64,000 nt of DNA from Azohydromonas sediminis (lineage in GTDB: Bacteria; Pseudomonadota; Gammaproteobacteria; Burkholderiales; Burkholderiaceae_C). A program made the translations under genes and the position numbers. Shown piece by piece: positions 1 to 8,510 of this stretch. Position 1 is the first letter of the stretch. The number at the start of each line of letters is the position of its first letter. The stretch spans positions 1 through 64,000 of the forward strand of contig NZ_QOAZ01000013.1 in the NCBI RefSeq assembly GCF_003574675.1, written 5' to 3'. Below the pieces are notes generated by a model. The model did no database searches. It was not told where the DNA came from and saw nothing but the letters and a program-made list of their open reading frames with translations.

Positions 1-64
1 CGACCACCCATGGCGGCTGCAACCCCAGCGCGCTGGTGAACAGCGCTTCGACCCCGACGCTCAT
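1..64 (-). CDS. Transposase N-terminus, ISL3-like (partial, runs off left edge)
   Basis: An ATG at 64 on the minus strand opens a frame that stays open to the edge of the window (21 codons). The peptide includes the segment [13 protein letters not shown], which resembles the N-terminus of IS204/IS1001/IS1165 (ISL3-family) transposases. A GGGGGAG ribosome binding site sits eight bases upstream of the ATG, which supports a real start. The family call rests on a short stretch plus the terminal repeat at 173-200, so it is tentative. The rest of the gene lies outside the window. Confidence 0.5.
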   Translation of the reverse strand, partial: MSVGVEALFTSALGLQPPWVV

Positions 65-113
65 CGAATCAACTCCCCCGGCGAAGCCCGCCCCGTGGAC
101 ATGTGGACAGGCC

Positions 114-146
114 GGCAAGCGGCCTGTCCACATACCCACCGGGCTC
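114..146. repeat. Perfect 14-bp inverted repeat in IS leader
   Basis: ATGTGGACAGGCCG is followed by GCAAG and then by its exact reverse complement. It lies between the transposase start and the inferred IS end. It could be a transcription-blocking hairpin that shields the transposase from outside promoters, or a transposase binding site. Confidence 0.6.
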
Positions 147-172
147 GACGACCAAGGGTCATTGTGAATGTT

Positions 173-200
173 GGGTTCCACACGAAACGACGAGGGACCC
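173..200. repeat. Candidate IS terminal inverted repeat
   Basis: This 28-bp block begins GGGTTCCACACG and ends GAGGGACCC, so its two ends are partly complementary. ISL3-family ends often have this form. The partner repeat is not in the window. The block ends 34 bp before the kup start. Confidence 0.4.
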
Positions 201-234
201 GCCGCGGCGCGCAGGCGGCGTGCAGAATGCGTGC

Positions 235-2130
235 ATGACCGCTTCCCCGTCGTCCGCGCCGTCGCCGGCACGCATCGGGGCGCTGGCGGGACTGACGCTC
301 GGCGCGCTGGGCGTCGTCTACGGCGACATCGGCACCAGCCCGCTGTACGCGCTGAAGGAGGTGTTCCACGCCGGGCGCGTGCCGGTGACGCCGGAGCACG
401 TGCTGGGCGTGCTGTCGCTCGTCTTCTGGACGATGACGGTCATCGTCTCGATCAAGTACGTGCTGCTAATCCTGCGCGCCGACAACCACGGCGAGGGCGG
501 GCTGATCGCGATGCTCGCGCTGGCCACCAGCGCGGTGGCCGACCGGCCGCGGCTGCGGCGTGCGCTGCTGATGGTGGGCATGTTCGGCACCGCGGTGTTC
601 TACGGCGACGGCGTCATCACGCCGGCGATCTCGGTGCTGTCGGCCGTCGAGGGGCTCGAGGTCGCGGCGCCGGCGCTGCACGAGTTCATCGTGCCCGTCA
701 CGCTCGTCGTGCTGACGGTGCTGTTCGCGGTGCAGCGCTTCGGCACCGGCGGCATCGGGCGCTTCTTCGGGCCGGTCACGCTGGTGTGGTTCGTCGTGCT
801 GATCGCGCTCGGCGCGCCGCAGGTGGCCGCCAACCCGTCGGTGCTCGCGGCGCTGAACCCGGCGTACGCGTTCGGCTTCGTCGCCGAGGAGCCGCTGGTG
901 GCCTTCGTCGCACTCGGTGCCGTCGTGCTGACCGTCACCGGCGGCGAGGCGCTGTACGCCGACCTCGGCCACTTCGGCCGGCTGCCGATCCGCCTCGCGT
1001 GGTATGGCCTCGTGATGCCGGCGCTGGTCGTCAACTACTTCGGCCAGGGCGCACTGCTGCTCGCGCAGCCGCAGGCGATCGACAACCCGTTCTACCGCCT
1101 CGCGCCCGAGTGGGCGCGGCTGCCGCTGGTGTGCCTCGCGACTGCGGCGACGGTGATCGCGTCGCAGGCGCTGATCACGGCGGCGTTCTCGGTCACCAAG
1201 CAGGCGATGCAGATGGGTCTGCTGCCGCGCATGCGGCTGCTGCACACCTCGGTGCGCGAGACGGGGCAGATCTACGTGCCCTTCGTCAACTGGGGGCTGT
1301 ACGTGCTGATCGTGCTGGCGGTGGTGCTCTTCGGCAGTTCGTCGAGGCTTGCCGCGGCCTACGGCATCGCGGTGACGCTGGACATGACGATCACCACCGT
1401 GATGACCTTCTTCGTGCTGCGCTACGGCTGGAAGTACCCGCTGGCGCTGTGCCTCGGTGCGACGGGCGTCTTCTTCGTCATCGACGTCACGTTCTTCGCG
1501 TCGAACCTGCTCAAGCTGGTCGCTGGAGGCTGGTTCCCGCTCGTCATCGGCCTGGGCATGTTCACGCTGATGCTGACGTGGCTGCAGGGCCGCGCGCTGA
1601 TGGCCGAGCGGTTGCGCGACGACGCGATCGACCTGCGCGGCTTCCTAGACGCCGTGTTCGTCAGCCCGCCGGCGCGTGTGCCGGGCACCGCGGTGTTCCT
1701 GACCGCCGAGGAAGGGCTCGCGCCCAATGCGCTGCTGCACAATCTCAAGCACAACAAGGTGCTGCACGAGTACAACCTGTTCGTCACGGTCCGCCACCAC
1801 GAGGTGCCGTGGATCGGCTTCGACAAGCGCGTGCAGATGCAGCCGCTCGGCCACGACTGCTGGCAGGTCACGCTGAACTACGGCTTCAAGAACGACCCCG
1901 ACGTGCCGGCCGCGCTGGCGCTGCTGCGCGACCGCGGCGTGCCGCTCGACGAGATGGACACCAGCTACTTCCTGTCGCGCGACATCGTCGTGCCGACGTT
2001 CGCGCGCGGCATGGCACTGTGGCGCGAAAAGCTCTTCGCCGCGATGCACCGCAACGCGGCGCGCGCGGCCGACTTCCTGTCGCTGCCGCCCACGCGCGTC
2101 GTTGAGCTGGGCGCGAAGATCCAGATCTGA
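235..2130 (+). CDS. kup: Kup-type low-affinity potassium uptake protein
   Basis: This is a 631-residue inner-membrane K+:H+ symporter of the KUP/HAK/KT family. The signature [12 protein letters not shown] lies at about residues 28-39, and about a dozen hydrophobic segments fill the first 450 residues. A soluble C-terminal domain follows (about 460-631, ending near VELGAKIQI). Length matches the usual 620-630 residues. The frame is open upstream to 103, but the ATG at 235 gives the conserved short N-terminus; upstream codons fall in IS-derived DNA. Kup supplies constitutive K+ uptake, especially at low pH or osmotic upshift. The IS end lies only 34 bp upstream, so the native promoter may have been replaced. 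Confidence 0.95.
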   Translation: MTASPSSAPSPARIGALAGLTLGALGVVYGDIGTSPLYALKEVFHAGRVPVTPEHVLGVLSLVFWTMTVIVSIKYVLLILRADNHGEGGLIAMLALATSAVADRPRLRRALLMVGMFGTAVFYGDGVITPAISVLSAVEGLEVAAPALHEFIVPVTLVVLTVLFAVQRFGTGGIGRFFGPVTLVWFVVLIALGAPQVAANPSVLAALNPAYAFGFVAEEPLVAFVALGAVVLTVTGGEALYADLGHFGRLPIRLAWYGLVMPALVVNYFGQGALLLAQPQAIDNPFYRLAPEWARLPLVCLATAATVIASQALITAAFSVTKQAMQMGLLPRMRLLHTSVRETGQIYVPFVNWGLYVLIVLAVVLFGSSSRLAAAYGIAVTLDMTITTVMTFFVLRYGWKYPLALCLGATGVFFVIDVTFFASNLLKLVAGGWFPLVIGLGMFTLMLTWLQGRALMAERLRDDAIDLRGFLDAVFVSPPARVPGTAVFLTAEEGLAPNALLHNLKHNKVLHEYNLFVTVRHHEVPWIGFDKRVQMQPLGHDCWQVTLNYGFKNDPDVPAALALLRDRGVPLDEMDTSYFLSRDIVVPTFARGMALWREKLFAAMHRNAARAADFLSLPPTRVVELGAKIQI

Positions 2131-2221
2131 CGGCCGCCCGGCACCTGCGCCGGCACGCTCGCCAGCGGTCACGGACGGCGGCGCCTGGCGCAGCGCCGCC
2201 GTCCAGCCGCGAGCCGACTCG

Positions 2222-4459
2222 CTACTGGTTCGTCCAGAAGTACGACGCCTGGTACAGCTTACGGTCGGCACCGCGGAACTGCAGGCCGGCCTCGCGGTAC
2301 GAGACGTTCGTGTTGTCGGTGTCGAGTGCGACGATCTCCGGCGCGGTGCAACGCGGGTTCGGATTGCTCCCGATCGAGGCCGTCGAGGGCGACAACGAGA
2401 CGCTCGACAAGATGGCGCCCCAATCGTAGGCCGGCGTGACGGACTCATCGCCGAACGCCTGCGGGCGGAACGCCATCAGCCCACGCTTCCAGTAGGCGTT
2501 GGTCTCGTTCTCACCGTTGGTGGCGGTGATGCGGTTCTGGCCGAACAGGTAGCCCAAAATGACATGACCGTCCGTCGGGTTGACCCAGTTCATCGACTCG
2601 TCGAGGCTCGTGAGCGCGCCTGCTTTGGCACCGGTGGGTGTCAGGTAATGATCGATGAACGCCTGCGGCAGCGTCGGCCAGCTCTTGGTTGCACCGGTGG
2701 CGGCAGGCTCGAACGGTGTCGCGTTGCGCACGACGATGACCTCGTCCGGCGTCGAGGCCGTGTTCGCGAACGTGTAGATCTCTGCACGATACGTCGACCA
2801 GGCCGGGATGCTGCCGCTGAACGGCGCACTGCGTACGTTCTGGTTGGCGGGCGCAGCGGTGGTCGCCCAGTTCGACGTCGGTGTCGGCAACGCAAGCGGC
2901 GTGCCGTCGAGCCGGGCCGCATCGACGATGAAGTCGATGCCGCCGCTGTTGTTCCAGAACTGGACTTGCGACGAGTTGTTGACCGTCAACAGGCCCTCCT
3001 GATTCGTGATCGGGAAGCGGTCCTCGGTGCCGCAGCGTTGCGACCGGTGTGTGACGATTCCAGCGGCCGGCAACCCGGGGCCTTTCCAGACGACGGCGCG
3101 GATGTTCGGCGTGTTCGCGTCGCTGCTGGCTGCGGGGTTGAAGATCAGGCGGATCGTCGCCTCGAGCCGATCCTGCCGGTAGTAGCTGTCCGGGTCCTGC
3201 GCCGCGAGTGCCGAGTTGACGGCGATGTACTTGTAGGACCGTATCTCGACACCCATCGCGTAGGGCAGCTGGTTGCCGACGTAGTGCCACTGCCCGGCCA
3301 CCTTGCCGAGCTGCCAGAACGTGGTCAAAGGTCGGCCCGATGCGGTGACGAGCGGCACGTTCATCACGACGCAGCGCTGCGTGTTGCAGTACGGGTGCTG
3401 GAACGTCGTGCCGCTGGAGTTCGGCGGCTCGAAGACCGCGGCGATCGTCGGCTGCCCGACCTTGGCGCCCGTGTAGTGCGTGTAGCGCAGCAGGTTGGTG
3501 CCCACGCGTTCGGCCCAGTTGCCGCCGTCGTCCTTCCAGTCGGGCGGCGCGAAGCTGCACGCCAGCGAGACGCCCGTCACGTCGTTGTTCGCGTCCAGCG
3601 TCACGCGCTGCGCCAGCGGCAGGGCCAGACAGTCTTCGATCTTCCTTGCCAGCGCGAGCATCTCGGCGGGTGTCGGCAGGTCCGCCGTCGGCACGCTCGC
3701 CGGCAGCGTGGGCGCGTTCGCGGGGTCGCTCAGCTGCTGCGCCGTCAGCACGGCCGGTGGCGGCGGGCCGCTGTCGTCGACCGCTGCCGTCAGGTTAGTG
3801 ATCGTCACACCGGTGGCCGAGACCTCGACCTGCACCTGGTCGAGCACCGCGTCGATACCGCTGCCGTCGGCGACGAAGGGCGTCGTCAGCGGGTCGAATC
3901 CGGTGCCGAGCGCTGCGTCGAACGCCGGGTTCGAGCGCAGCGTGTTGACGACCAACGTCGTGGCGTTGTCGACTTCCGCCGCGCTGACGGCGGCGGCAGC
4001 GCTCGCGCTGGCCAGCGCATCCACGTCGCCACCCGGTGCCACGAGCGCGGCGATCGCCGTCGTCAGCGGTGTCACGTTGACGGTGAGATCGGTGCCTGCG
4101 GATGCCGTCGGGACGACGGCGACCACGCGCACCGACTCGCCGTTGACCACGCCGCGGGCGGTCACGACCAGTGGCGGTCGCTGCGTCGAGACGTCAATCA
4201 CGTAGAAGCCGCTGGCGTCCGCAGTGCCGGTGACGTCGGGCGTCGTCGGGTCGGCGTCGCTGACGCTGAGCGAGGCGCCGGGCAGGGCGGCGCCGACCGC
4301 GACTGTGCCCTCGATCGTCGTCGTGGCGACGGCCGGTGCGTCGCCACCGCCACCGCTGCCACAGGCTTGCAGCGCGAGCGCGAGCGCACCCGACGCAGCG
4401 AACGAGGTCAGGAGTCGCCACGGTGAAGAAGGCCAGGGACAGGACAGTAATGGAGTCAT
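2222..4459 (-). CDS. Large putative lipoprotein of unknown function
   Basis: This protein has 745 residues. Its N-terminus is a lipoprotein signal: a hydrophobic stretch ends in L-Q-A-C with the lipidated Cys at about 33, followed by a GSGGGGD linker. The next part (TIEGTVAVGAALPGA) resembles a carboxypeptidase-regulatory or Ig-like beta domain. The remaining 600 residues are rich in Asn, Thr, Trp and Tyr, as in surface or secreted beta-proteins, and I recognise no enzymatic motif. The frame continues upstream to 4846, but the ATG at 4459 has a GGAGA ribosome binding site and directly precedes the signal peptide. It lies 50 bp downstream of a LuxR-type regulator on the same strand. Function unknown; outer-membrane anchoring is inferred. 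Confidence 0.75.
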   Translation of the reverse strand: MTPLLSCPWPSSPWRLLTSFAASGALALALQACGSGGGGDAPAVATTTIEGTVAVGAALPGASLSVSDADPTTPDVTGTADASGFYVIDVSTQRPPLVVTARGVVNGESVRVVAVVPTASAGTDLTVNVTPLTTAIAALVAPGGDVDALASASAAAAVSAAEVDNATTLVVNTLRSNPAFDAALGTGFDPLTTPFVADGSGIDAVLDQVQVEVSATGVTITNLTAAVDDSGPPPPAVLTAQQLSDPANAPTLPASVPTADLPTPAEMLALARKIEDCLALPLAQRVTLDANNDVTGVSLACSFAPPDWKDDGGNWAERVGTNLLRYTHYTGAKVGQPTIAAVFEPPNSSGTTFQHPYCNTQRCVVMNVPLVTASGRPLTTFWQLGKVAGQWHYVGNQLPYAMGVEIRSYKYIAVNSALAAQDPDSYYRQDRLEATIRLIFNPAASSDANTPNIRAVVWKGPGLPAAGIVTHRSQRCGTEDRFPITNQEGLLTVNNSSQVQFWNNSGGIDFIVDAARLDGTPLALPTPTSNWATTAAPANQNVRSAPFSGSIPAWSTYRAEIYTFANTASTPDEVIVVRNATPFEPAATGATKSWPTLPQAFIDHYLTPTGAKAGALTSLDESMNWVNPTDGHVILGYLFGQNRITATNGENETNAYWKRGLMAFRPQAFGDESVTPAYDWGAILSSVSLSPSTASIGSNPNPRCTAPEIVALDTDNTNVSYREAGLQFRGADRKLYQASYFWTNQ

Positions 4460-4509
4460 GGTGCGTCTCCAAAGGTTGCGAAGGTCTGCTGGGGCAGGCC
4501 AGCAGGCCT

Positions 4510-5343
4510 TCAGATGGCCGCGATCCCCGGTCGAGGACTGCGGGCGAAGGTCGTCAGCGGTGCTTCCGTCGTTCCCTCGGGGAACGCGGTGCAGACAGTC
4601 GAGGGGAAAGGCGGGCGAAACGCCGGCCGGGCGGCGTTCGAGGCGCAGCTCGGGGTGTATGCCCGTGCGACGTCCGGTTCGGTACCGTGCACCGGCGGCA
4701 GGTGCGCGAGCGACTCGATCAGCGCGCGGATCGTGCGGCTCCCCGCCTTTTCGTGCACCGCGCGGATCCGGGTGCGCGCCGCCGACGTGGCTACGTCGTG
4801 CGGCTCGGCGATCTCGTGGGGGCGGCGCCCCACGCAGACGTGCCACAGTACTGCCGATTCAGCCGTCGTTAGTGCGCAGGCCTGCGCGAACTGCCGCACC
4901 GCGAGCCGACTCGCCGGCCGGCGCCGATCGAGCAGGCACACCCACGAGGTCCGGCCGGCATGCAACTGGAGCGCATGCAGCGCGAGAGTTCCGCCCTCGC
5001 CGCACGCGCCCAGCCGCACCAGGCCGGTAGCGCCGCGCCCGGCGGCCTTGGCCAGGACTCGCCTGAGCCGCTGACGGTCAGCCGGCCGACGCGACGTGAG
5101 CCGACCCGCGTGCAACTCGAAAACGGGGCGATCGCGCAGCGCCTCGCTCGCAGCGGCGTTCGCGCGCCGCACCGCCGCCTCGTCGCCGAGCCACCGCTCA
5201 CCCACGTCGAGTCGGCCGAACAGCCACGCCGCCAGCGCCTCGGCACCGTCGGCGGCTGCTGCCGCAGGTGCCGTGTCGGCCGGCGGCGTCTCGAGGCGAT
5301 CTCCGACAACACCGCCGGGGGGTTCGGTCGTTTGCGCGGTCAT
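4510..5343 (-). CDS. LuxR-type HTH transcriptional regulator
   Basis: This protein has 277 residues. Residues 157-215 (LTTAESAVLWHVCVGRRPHE onward) match the four-helix LuxR/GerE DNA-binding fold: a TxAE opening, a long recognition helix and a final AL.E helix. The N-terminal 150 residues are Ala/Arg-rich and show no recognisable receiver, PAS or acyl-homoserine-lactone domain. The C-terminal 60 residues beyond the HTH look disordered. It sits upstream of the large lipoprotein gene on the same strand and 214-220 bp from a divergent response regulator, so it may control either. No strong ribosome binding site precedes the ATG at 5343, so the start is uncertain. Confidence 0.7.
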   Translation of the reverse strand: MTAQTTEPPGGVVGDRLETPPADTAPAAAAADGAEALAAWLFGRLDVGERWLGDEAAVRRANAAASEALRDRPVFELHAGRLTSRRPADRQRLRRVLAKAAGRGATGLVRLGACGEGGTLALHALQLHAGRTSWVCLLDRRRPASRLAVRQFAQACALTTAESAVLWHVCVGRRPHEIAEPHDVATSAARTRIRAVHEKAGSRTIRALIESLAHLPPVHGTEPDVARAYTPSCASNAARPAFRPPFPSTVCTAFPEGTTEAPLTTFARSPRPGIAAI

Positions 5344-5563
5344 GCAAGATCATTGTCGCTTTCCCGCGGGGGAGGCGCGCCGCTGTATCTGCGCGCCGAC
5401 GCGTCAGAAGGTAGGCCGTCGATGCGCAGACGTCGCCCGTCCTGCGGTGGAGGCGGGGATCCTTCGTTTGCACGACCCGGGGCGGCGCCGGCTTCGGTAG
5501 AGTCCATAGGCGCGTTGTGCCACTCCGGCGTTGGGGGGGCACGGCGACCGGAGGTCCATGGCA

Positions 5564-6217
5564 ATGCGCGTGCTCCTGGTGGACAACGACAGGCTGCTGC
5601 TCGACGCGCTGAAGCTTGCGATCGAAGCCAGACACCGCGACCTCGACGTCGATGTCGCGGTCGATGAGGCCGCCGCCGTGAGCCTCGCGGCGCAGTGGCG
5701 GCCCCAGCTCGTGCTGCTCGACTGGTGGCTCGATACCGATGGCGCGGCACACTGCTTCAACGCGCTGAGCGAGGCGTGCCCGCACGCGCGCATTGTCGTG
5801 ATGTCCGGCGACGACAGCGCTGGCGTCGTCGCTCAGGCGCTCGAGCTCGGCGCATGCGGCTTCCTGCGCAAGAACGCTGCCAGTTTCGAGTCGATGCGCG
5901 AGGCCATCGACATCGTGATGCGCGGCGGTATCTACCTGCCCGGGCATCTTCCGGTGGCGGTGTCGCCGTCGCCGTCGGTGCGTCCTTCGTGGCACGGACG
6001 CGACCTCGCCGAGTGCTTTCCGCAGCTGACGCCGCGGCAGCTCGCGGTGCTGCGGGTGCTGCTGCGCGGTGCCAGCGACAAGATCATCGCGCGCGAGCTC
6101 GGCATTGGTTTGGCGACCGTCAAGACGCACGTGACCGAGCTGTACCGGCGGATAGGTGTCGGCGGTCGCGCCGAGGCCGTATCACTGGCGGCACGGCGGG
6201 GTGCCCGCATCGACTAG
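5564..6217 (+). CDS. NarL/FixJ-type response regulator
   Basis: About 217 residues. The receiver domain (about 1-115) has a phospho-acceptor Asp at about 53 (LVLLDWWLD) and Lys at about 104 (FLRKN). A LuxR-type HTH follows at about 155-210 (LTPRQLAVLRVLL, ATVKTHVTELYRRIGV). The N-terminal acidic pair, usually DD, reads D-N here (VDND), which could affect Mg2+ binding and phosphorylation. GGAGG at 5550-5554 is nine bases from the ATG at 5564 and only three from the ATG at 5558; I prefer 5564. The gene overlaps the following hybrid kinase, which makes a cognate pair likely. Confidence 0.88.
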   Translation: MRVLLVDNDRLLLDALKLAIEARHRDLDVDVAVDEAAAVSLAAQWRPQLVLLDWWLDTDGAAHCFNALSEACPHARIVVMSGDDSAGVVAQALELGACGFLRKNAASFESMREAIDIVMRGGIYLPGHLPVAVSPSPSVRPSWHGRDLAECFPQLTPRQLAVLRVLLRGASDKIIARELGIGLATVKTHVTELYRRIGVGGRAEAVSLAARRGARID

Positions 6218-8057
6218 CACGAACTGCGTGGCGCCGCTTCCCACGCTCGCCGATCGGGTCGCACGTCAGCGTGTCGCGAGCATCGCCCGCCAGCTGCAGC
6301 TCACACGCCTGCCGATCCTGGTCGCCGACGCACTGCTGACCTGGCTCGTCGGGCGGCACGACCTGTGGGTGCCGGCGCTCGCGTGGTGGGCGACGATGGA
6401 GGCCGTTCAGCAAGCCCGACGGCGCGCGGTGCGCGACATGCCACACCACGACGTCGGATCGGCGCAGGACGACCTGCGGCGGCTCGTGTACTGGTCGGCG
6501 GGGGTCGGCGTCGTGCGTGCCGTCATCGTCGCCATCGCGTTCTGGGGCGGCGACGCCGAAACCGAGATCCTCGTGACGATGGTCGTGCTTGGGCTCGCGG
6601 CGGGCGCCGTGGCCACGTGCGGTGGCGAGCCGAGGGTCATGCTGGCATGGGGGCTACCCGCACTCGGCGCTGTCATCGCCGGTTGGGCGGCCAAGGCGAC
6701 CTGGGAAGGGGTGCTCATCGCGGTGTTGACGGCATACCTGCTGCGTGTGCTCGCGGGCTACGTGCGCGAGCTCGGCGCGCAGGGCGAGGCGCTGCTGTCG
6801 TACGCCAGCAAGCTCGAGCAGGAGCGCGATCGCATCCGTGCCGCCAATGAGGCGCTCGAGCGCGCCGGCGAGGCGCTGCGCGCCGAGCGCGACCGTGTCA
6901 CCGAAGCCAGTGCGGCGAAGTCGCGCGTGCTGGCTTCGGTCAGCCACGACCTGCGCCAGCCGCTGTTCGCGCTGAGCTTGAATGTCTCGGCGCTCGGCGA
7001 CGTCGTGCGCCGCGTCGACGATCCTTACGTCGAACGCATCGAGTCGGGCATGCGGCGCAGCCTTGTCCAGTGCCGTGGCTTGCTCGACCAGCTAGTCGAC
7101 TTCTCGCGGCTCGAGGCCGGTCATGTCGACGTACGTCGGCAGGCGGTCGAACTGGGCCCACTGCTGGCGGCGATCGCGCCTCCATTCCAGGCTGCCGCAC
7201 GCGAAGCCGGCCTGGGGTGGCGTCTGGACACCGGCGGCGCACCGGTCGAGGCATGGACCGATCCGGTCCTGCTCGAGCGCATCGTTGGCAATCTGATCGG
7301 CAACGCGATCAAGTTCACGCCCCGCGGTGAGGTCGGCGTGCAGATCCTGCCGACGGGCGCACCGGCAGAGCGTGCCCGACTCGTCGTCTTCGACACTGGC
7401 CGCGGCATCCCGCGTGCGGAGCATGAGCGGGTGTTCGAGGAGTTCTACCAACTCGACAACCCGTCGCGCGACCGCGCGCGCGGGCTGGGGCTGGGGCTTT
7501 CGATCGTCAGGCGTCTGGCGCAGCTGCTCGATATCGACGTCCTGCTCGACAGCGACGTTGGCCGTGGCTGCCGGTTCACGCTCGCGCTGCCGACCGCATC
7601 GGCGCCATCGCAAGGTCCGCCGGCTGGCGCCGTTGCTGCGGTCGCGATCGACGGCGCCGGTGCTTCCGTGCTCGTGATCGACGACGACCCCGCGTTGCTC
7701 GACGACATGACGACACTGCTGGCGGGTCGTGGCTGGACTGTGCACACCGCGCGCGACACCACGGAGGCGCTGGCTGTACTTCGCGACCGCGTACGGCCCG
7801 ACGTCGTCGTGACCGACTTTCGTCTGGCCGCCGGCGTGACCGGCGCCGACGCCGTGCGCGCGGTGCGTGAGGCGATGGGTTTCGCGGTGCCTGCGCTGAT
7901 CATCACCGGTGATACCGCGCCAGATCGCATCGTCGACGTGGTGGCGACGGGTCTGCCCGTGATGCACAAGCCGCTGGATGGCGACGAGCTCGTGCTCGCG
8001 CTGCGGCAGGCGGTGCTCGAGCAGATGCCGAAGCCGGCCGGCGACATCAGCGGGTAG
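6201..8057 (+). CDS. Membrane-bound hybrid sensor histidine kinase
   Basis: About 618 residues. Hydrophobic segments lie at roughly 45-65 and 100-190, followed by a coiled coil (about 195-240). The HisKA box is SHDLRQPLFALS with phospho-acceptor His at about 249. An HATPase domain follows (NLIGNAIKF, DTGRGIP, GLGLGLSIVRRL), then a C-terminal receiver (VIDDDP; acceptor Asp in VVVTDFRL). The C-terminal receiver suggests a phosphorelay or an output brake. The start is uncertain: GTG at 6201 overlaps the upstream regulator by 17 bp, and GTG at 6228 is an alternative. No separate periplasmic sensor domain is evident, so the signal may be membrane-derived. Confidence 0.88.
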   Translation: MPASTSTNCVAPLPTLADRVARQRVASIARQLQLTRLPILVADALLTWLVGRHDLWVPALAWWATMEAVQQARRRAVRDMPHHDVGSAQDDLRRLVYWSAGVGVVRAVIVAIAFWGGDAETEILVTMVVLGLAAGAVATCGGEPRVMLAWGLPALGAVIAGWAAKATWEGVLIAVLTAYLLRVLAGYVRELGAQGEALLSYASKLEQERDRIRAANEALERAGEALRAERDRVTEASAAKSRVLASVSHDLRQPLFALSLNVSALGDVVRRVDDPYVERIESGMRRSLVQCRGLLDQLVDFSRLEAGHVDVRRQAVELGPLLAAIAPPFQAAAREAGLGWRLDTGGAPVEAWTDPVLLERIVGNLIGNAIKFTPRGEVGVQILPTGAPAERARLVVFDTGRGIPRAEHERVFEEFYQLDNPSRDRARGLGLGLSIVRRLAQLLDIDVLLDSDVGRGCRFTLALPTASAPSQGPPAGAVAAVAIDGAGASVLVIDDDPALLDDMTTLLAGRGWTVHTARDTTEALAVLRDRVRPDVVVTDFRLAAGVTGADAVRAVREAMGFAVPALIITGDTAPDRIVDVVATGLPVMHKPLDGDELVLALRQAVLEQMPKPAGDISG

Positions 8058-8083
8058 CTCATCGGCGCCTGCGGCGACGCGGT

Positions 8084-8461
8084 ATGCCGGAACACGCGTG
8101 GGCGCGGTGGCGGACCGGCGGCCACGTGCCGGGGCGTGATCTCGAGACTGACGAGGCCGTTGCTGTCGGCCGGCCCGAACGCGGCCGTCAGGCTGCAGCA
8201 GTAGCGCCGCGGCGCGCCGGACAAGGCCGATCTGAACTCGATGCAGCGTTCGTCGGCGAACTGCTCCGGCCGGCCGTTGGCGAAGGGATACGGCGCGCAG
8301 GCGGCACCCGCGTGTACCGACCAGAACGTGGCACTGCGCCTCGGATCGCCCATGCGCTCGACGCGCGCCTCGACGGCGCATGCGAGGTGTTCGTCGCTCG
8401 ACAGGAACAGACAGCCCCGCACGTGCTGCTCGGCAAGCGTCGTCAGCCGTCGCCGGCGCAC
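8084..8461 (-). CDS. Possible unrecognised coding stretch between kinase and gshB
   Basis: The 453 bp between the kinase and gshB hold no accepted gene. The minus-strand frame read from about 8461 has strongly biased codons; by hand count about 85-90% of third positions are G or C. Its composition looks protein-like, for example CIEFRSALSGAPRRYCC and TAAFGPADSNGLVSLEITP. GTG at 8461 is a possible start. The frame does not stop at the kinase end but continues antisense to 7445, so either the 3' end overlaps the kinase or this is a decayed fragment that lost its stop. No family recognised. The given coordinates cover only the part outside the kinase. Confidence 0.3.
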
Positions 8462-8510
8462 TCGCGCTGGCGGTGCAACACTACCGCCTGCGCCGCTGAC
8501 GGCGAACCGG

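Larger units (their letters stand above)
1..200 (-). mobile_element. End of an ISL3-like insertion sequence
   Basis: The transposase start at 64 is preceded by about 110 bp of leader. The leader ends in a 28-bp, self-complementary terminal-repeat-like block at 173-200, which begins GGGTTCC and ends GGGACCC. It also holds a perfect 14-bp inverted repeat (ATGTGGACAGGCCG, five-base loop) at 114-146. Layout and size fit the transposase-proximal end of an ISL3-family element. The other end and the target duplication are outside the window, so the boundary is inferred. Confidence 0.45.

Noticed and set aside
466-1245. Long minus-strand open frame inside kup (259 codons)
   Set aside because: Arg/His/Gln-rich translation typical of antisense frames in GC-rich genes, with no ribosome binding site or homology; kup itself is clearly coding.
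2102-4426. 774-codon plus-strand frame opposite the lipoprotein gene
   Set aside because: Extremely Arg-rich with no domains. The minus-strand frame has the lipoprotein signal and a good ribosome binding site.
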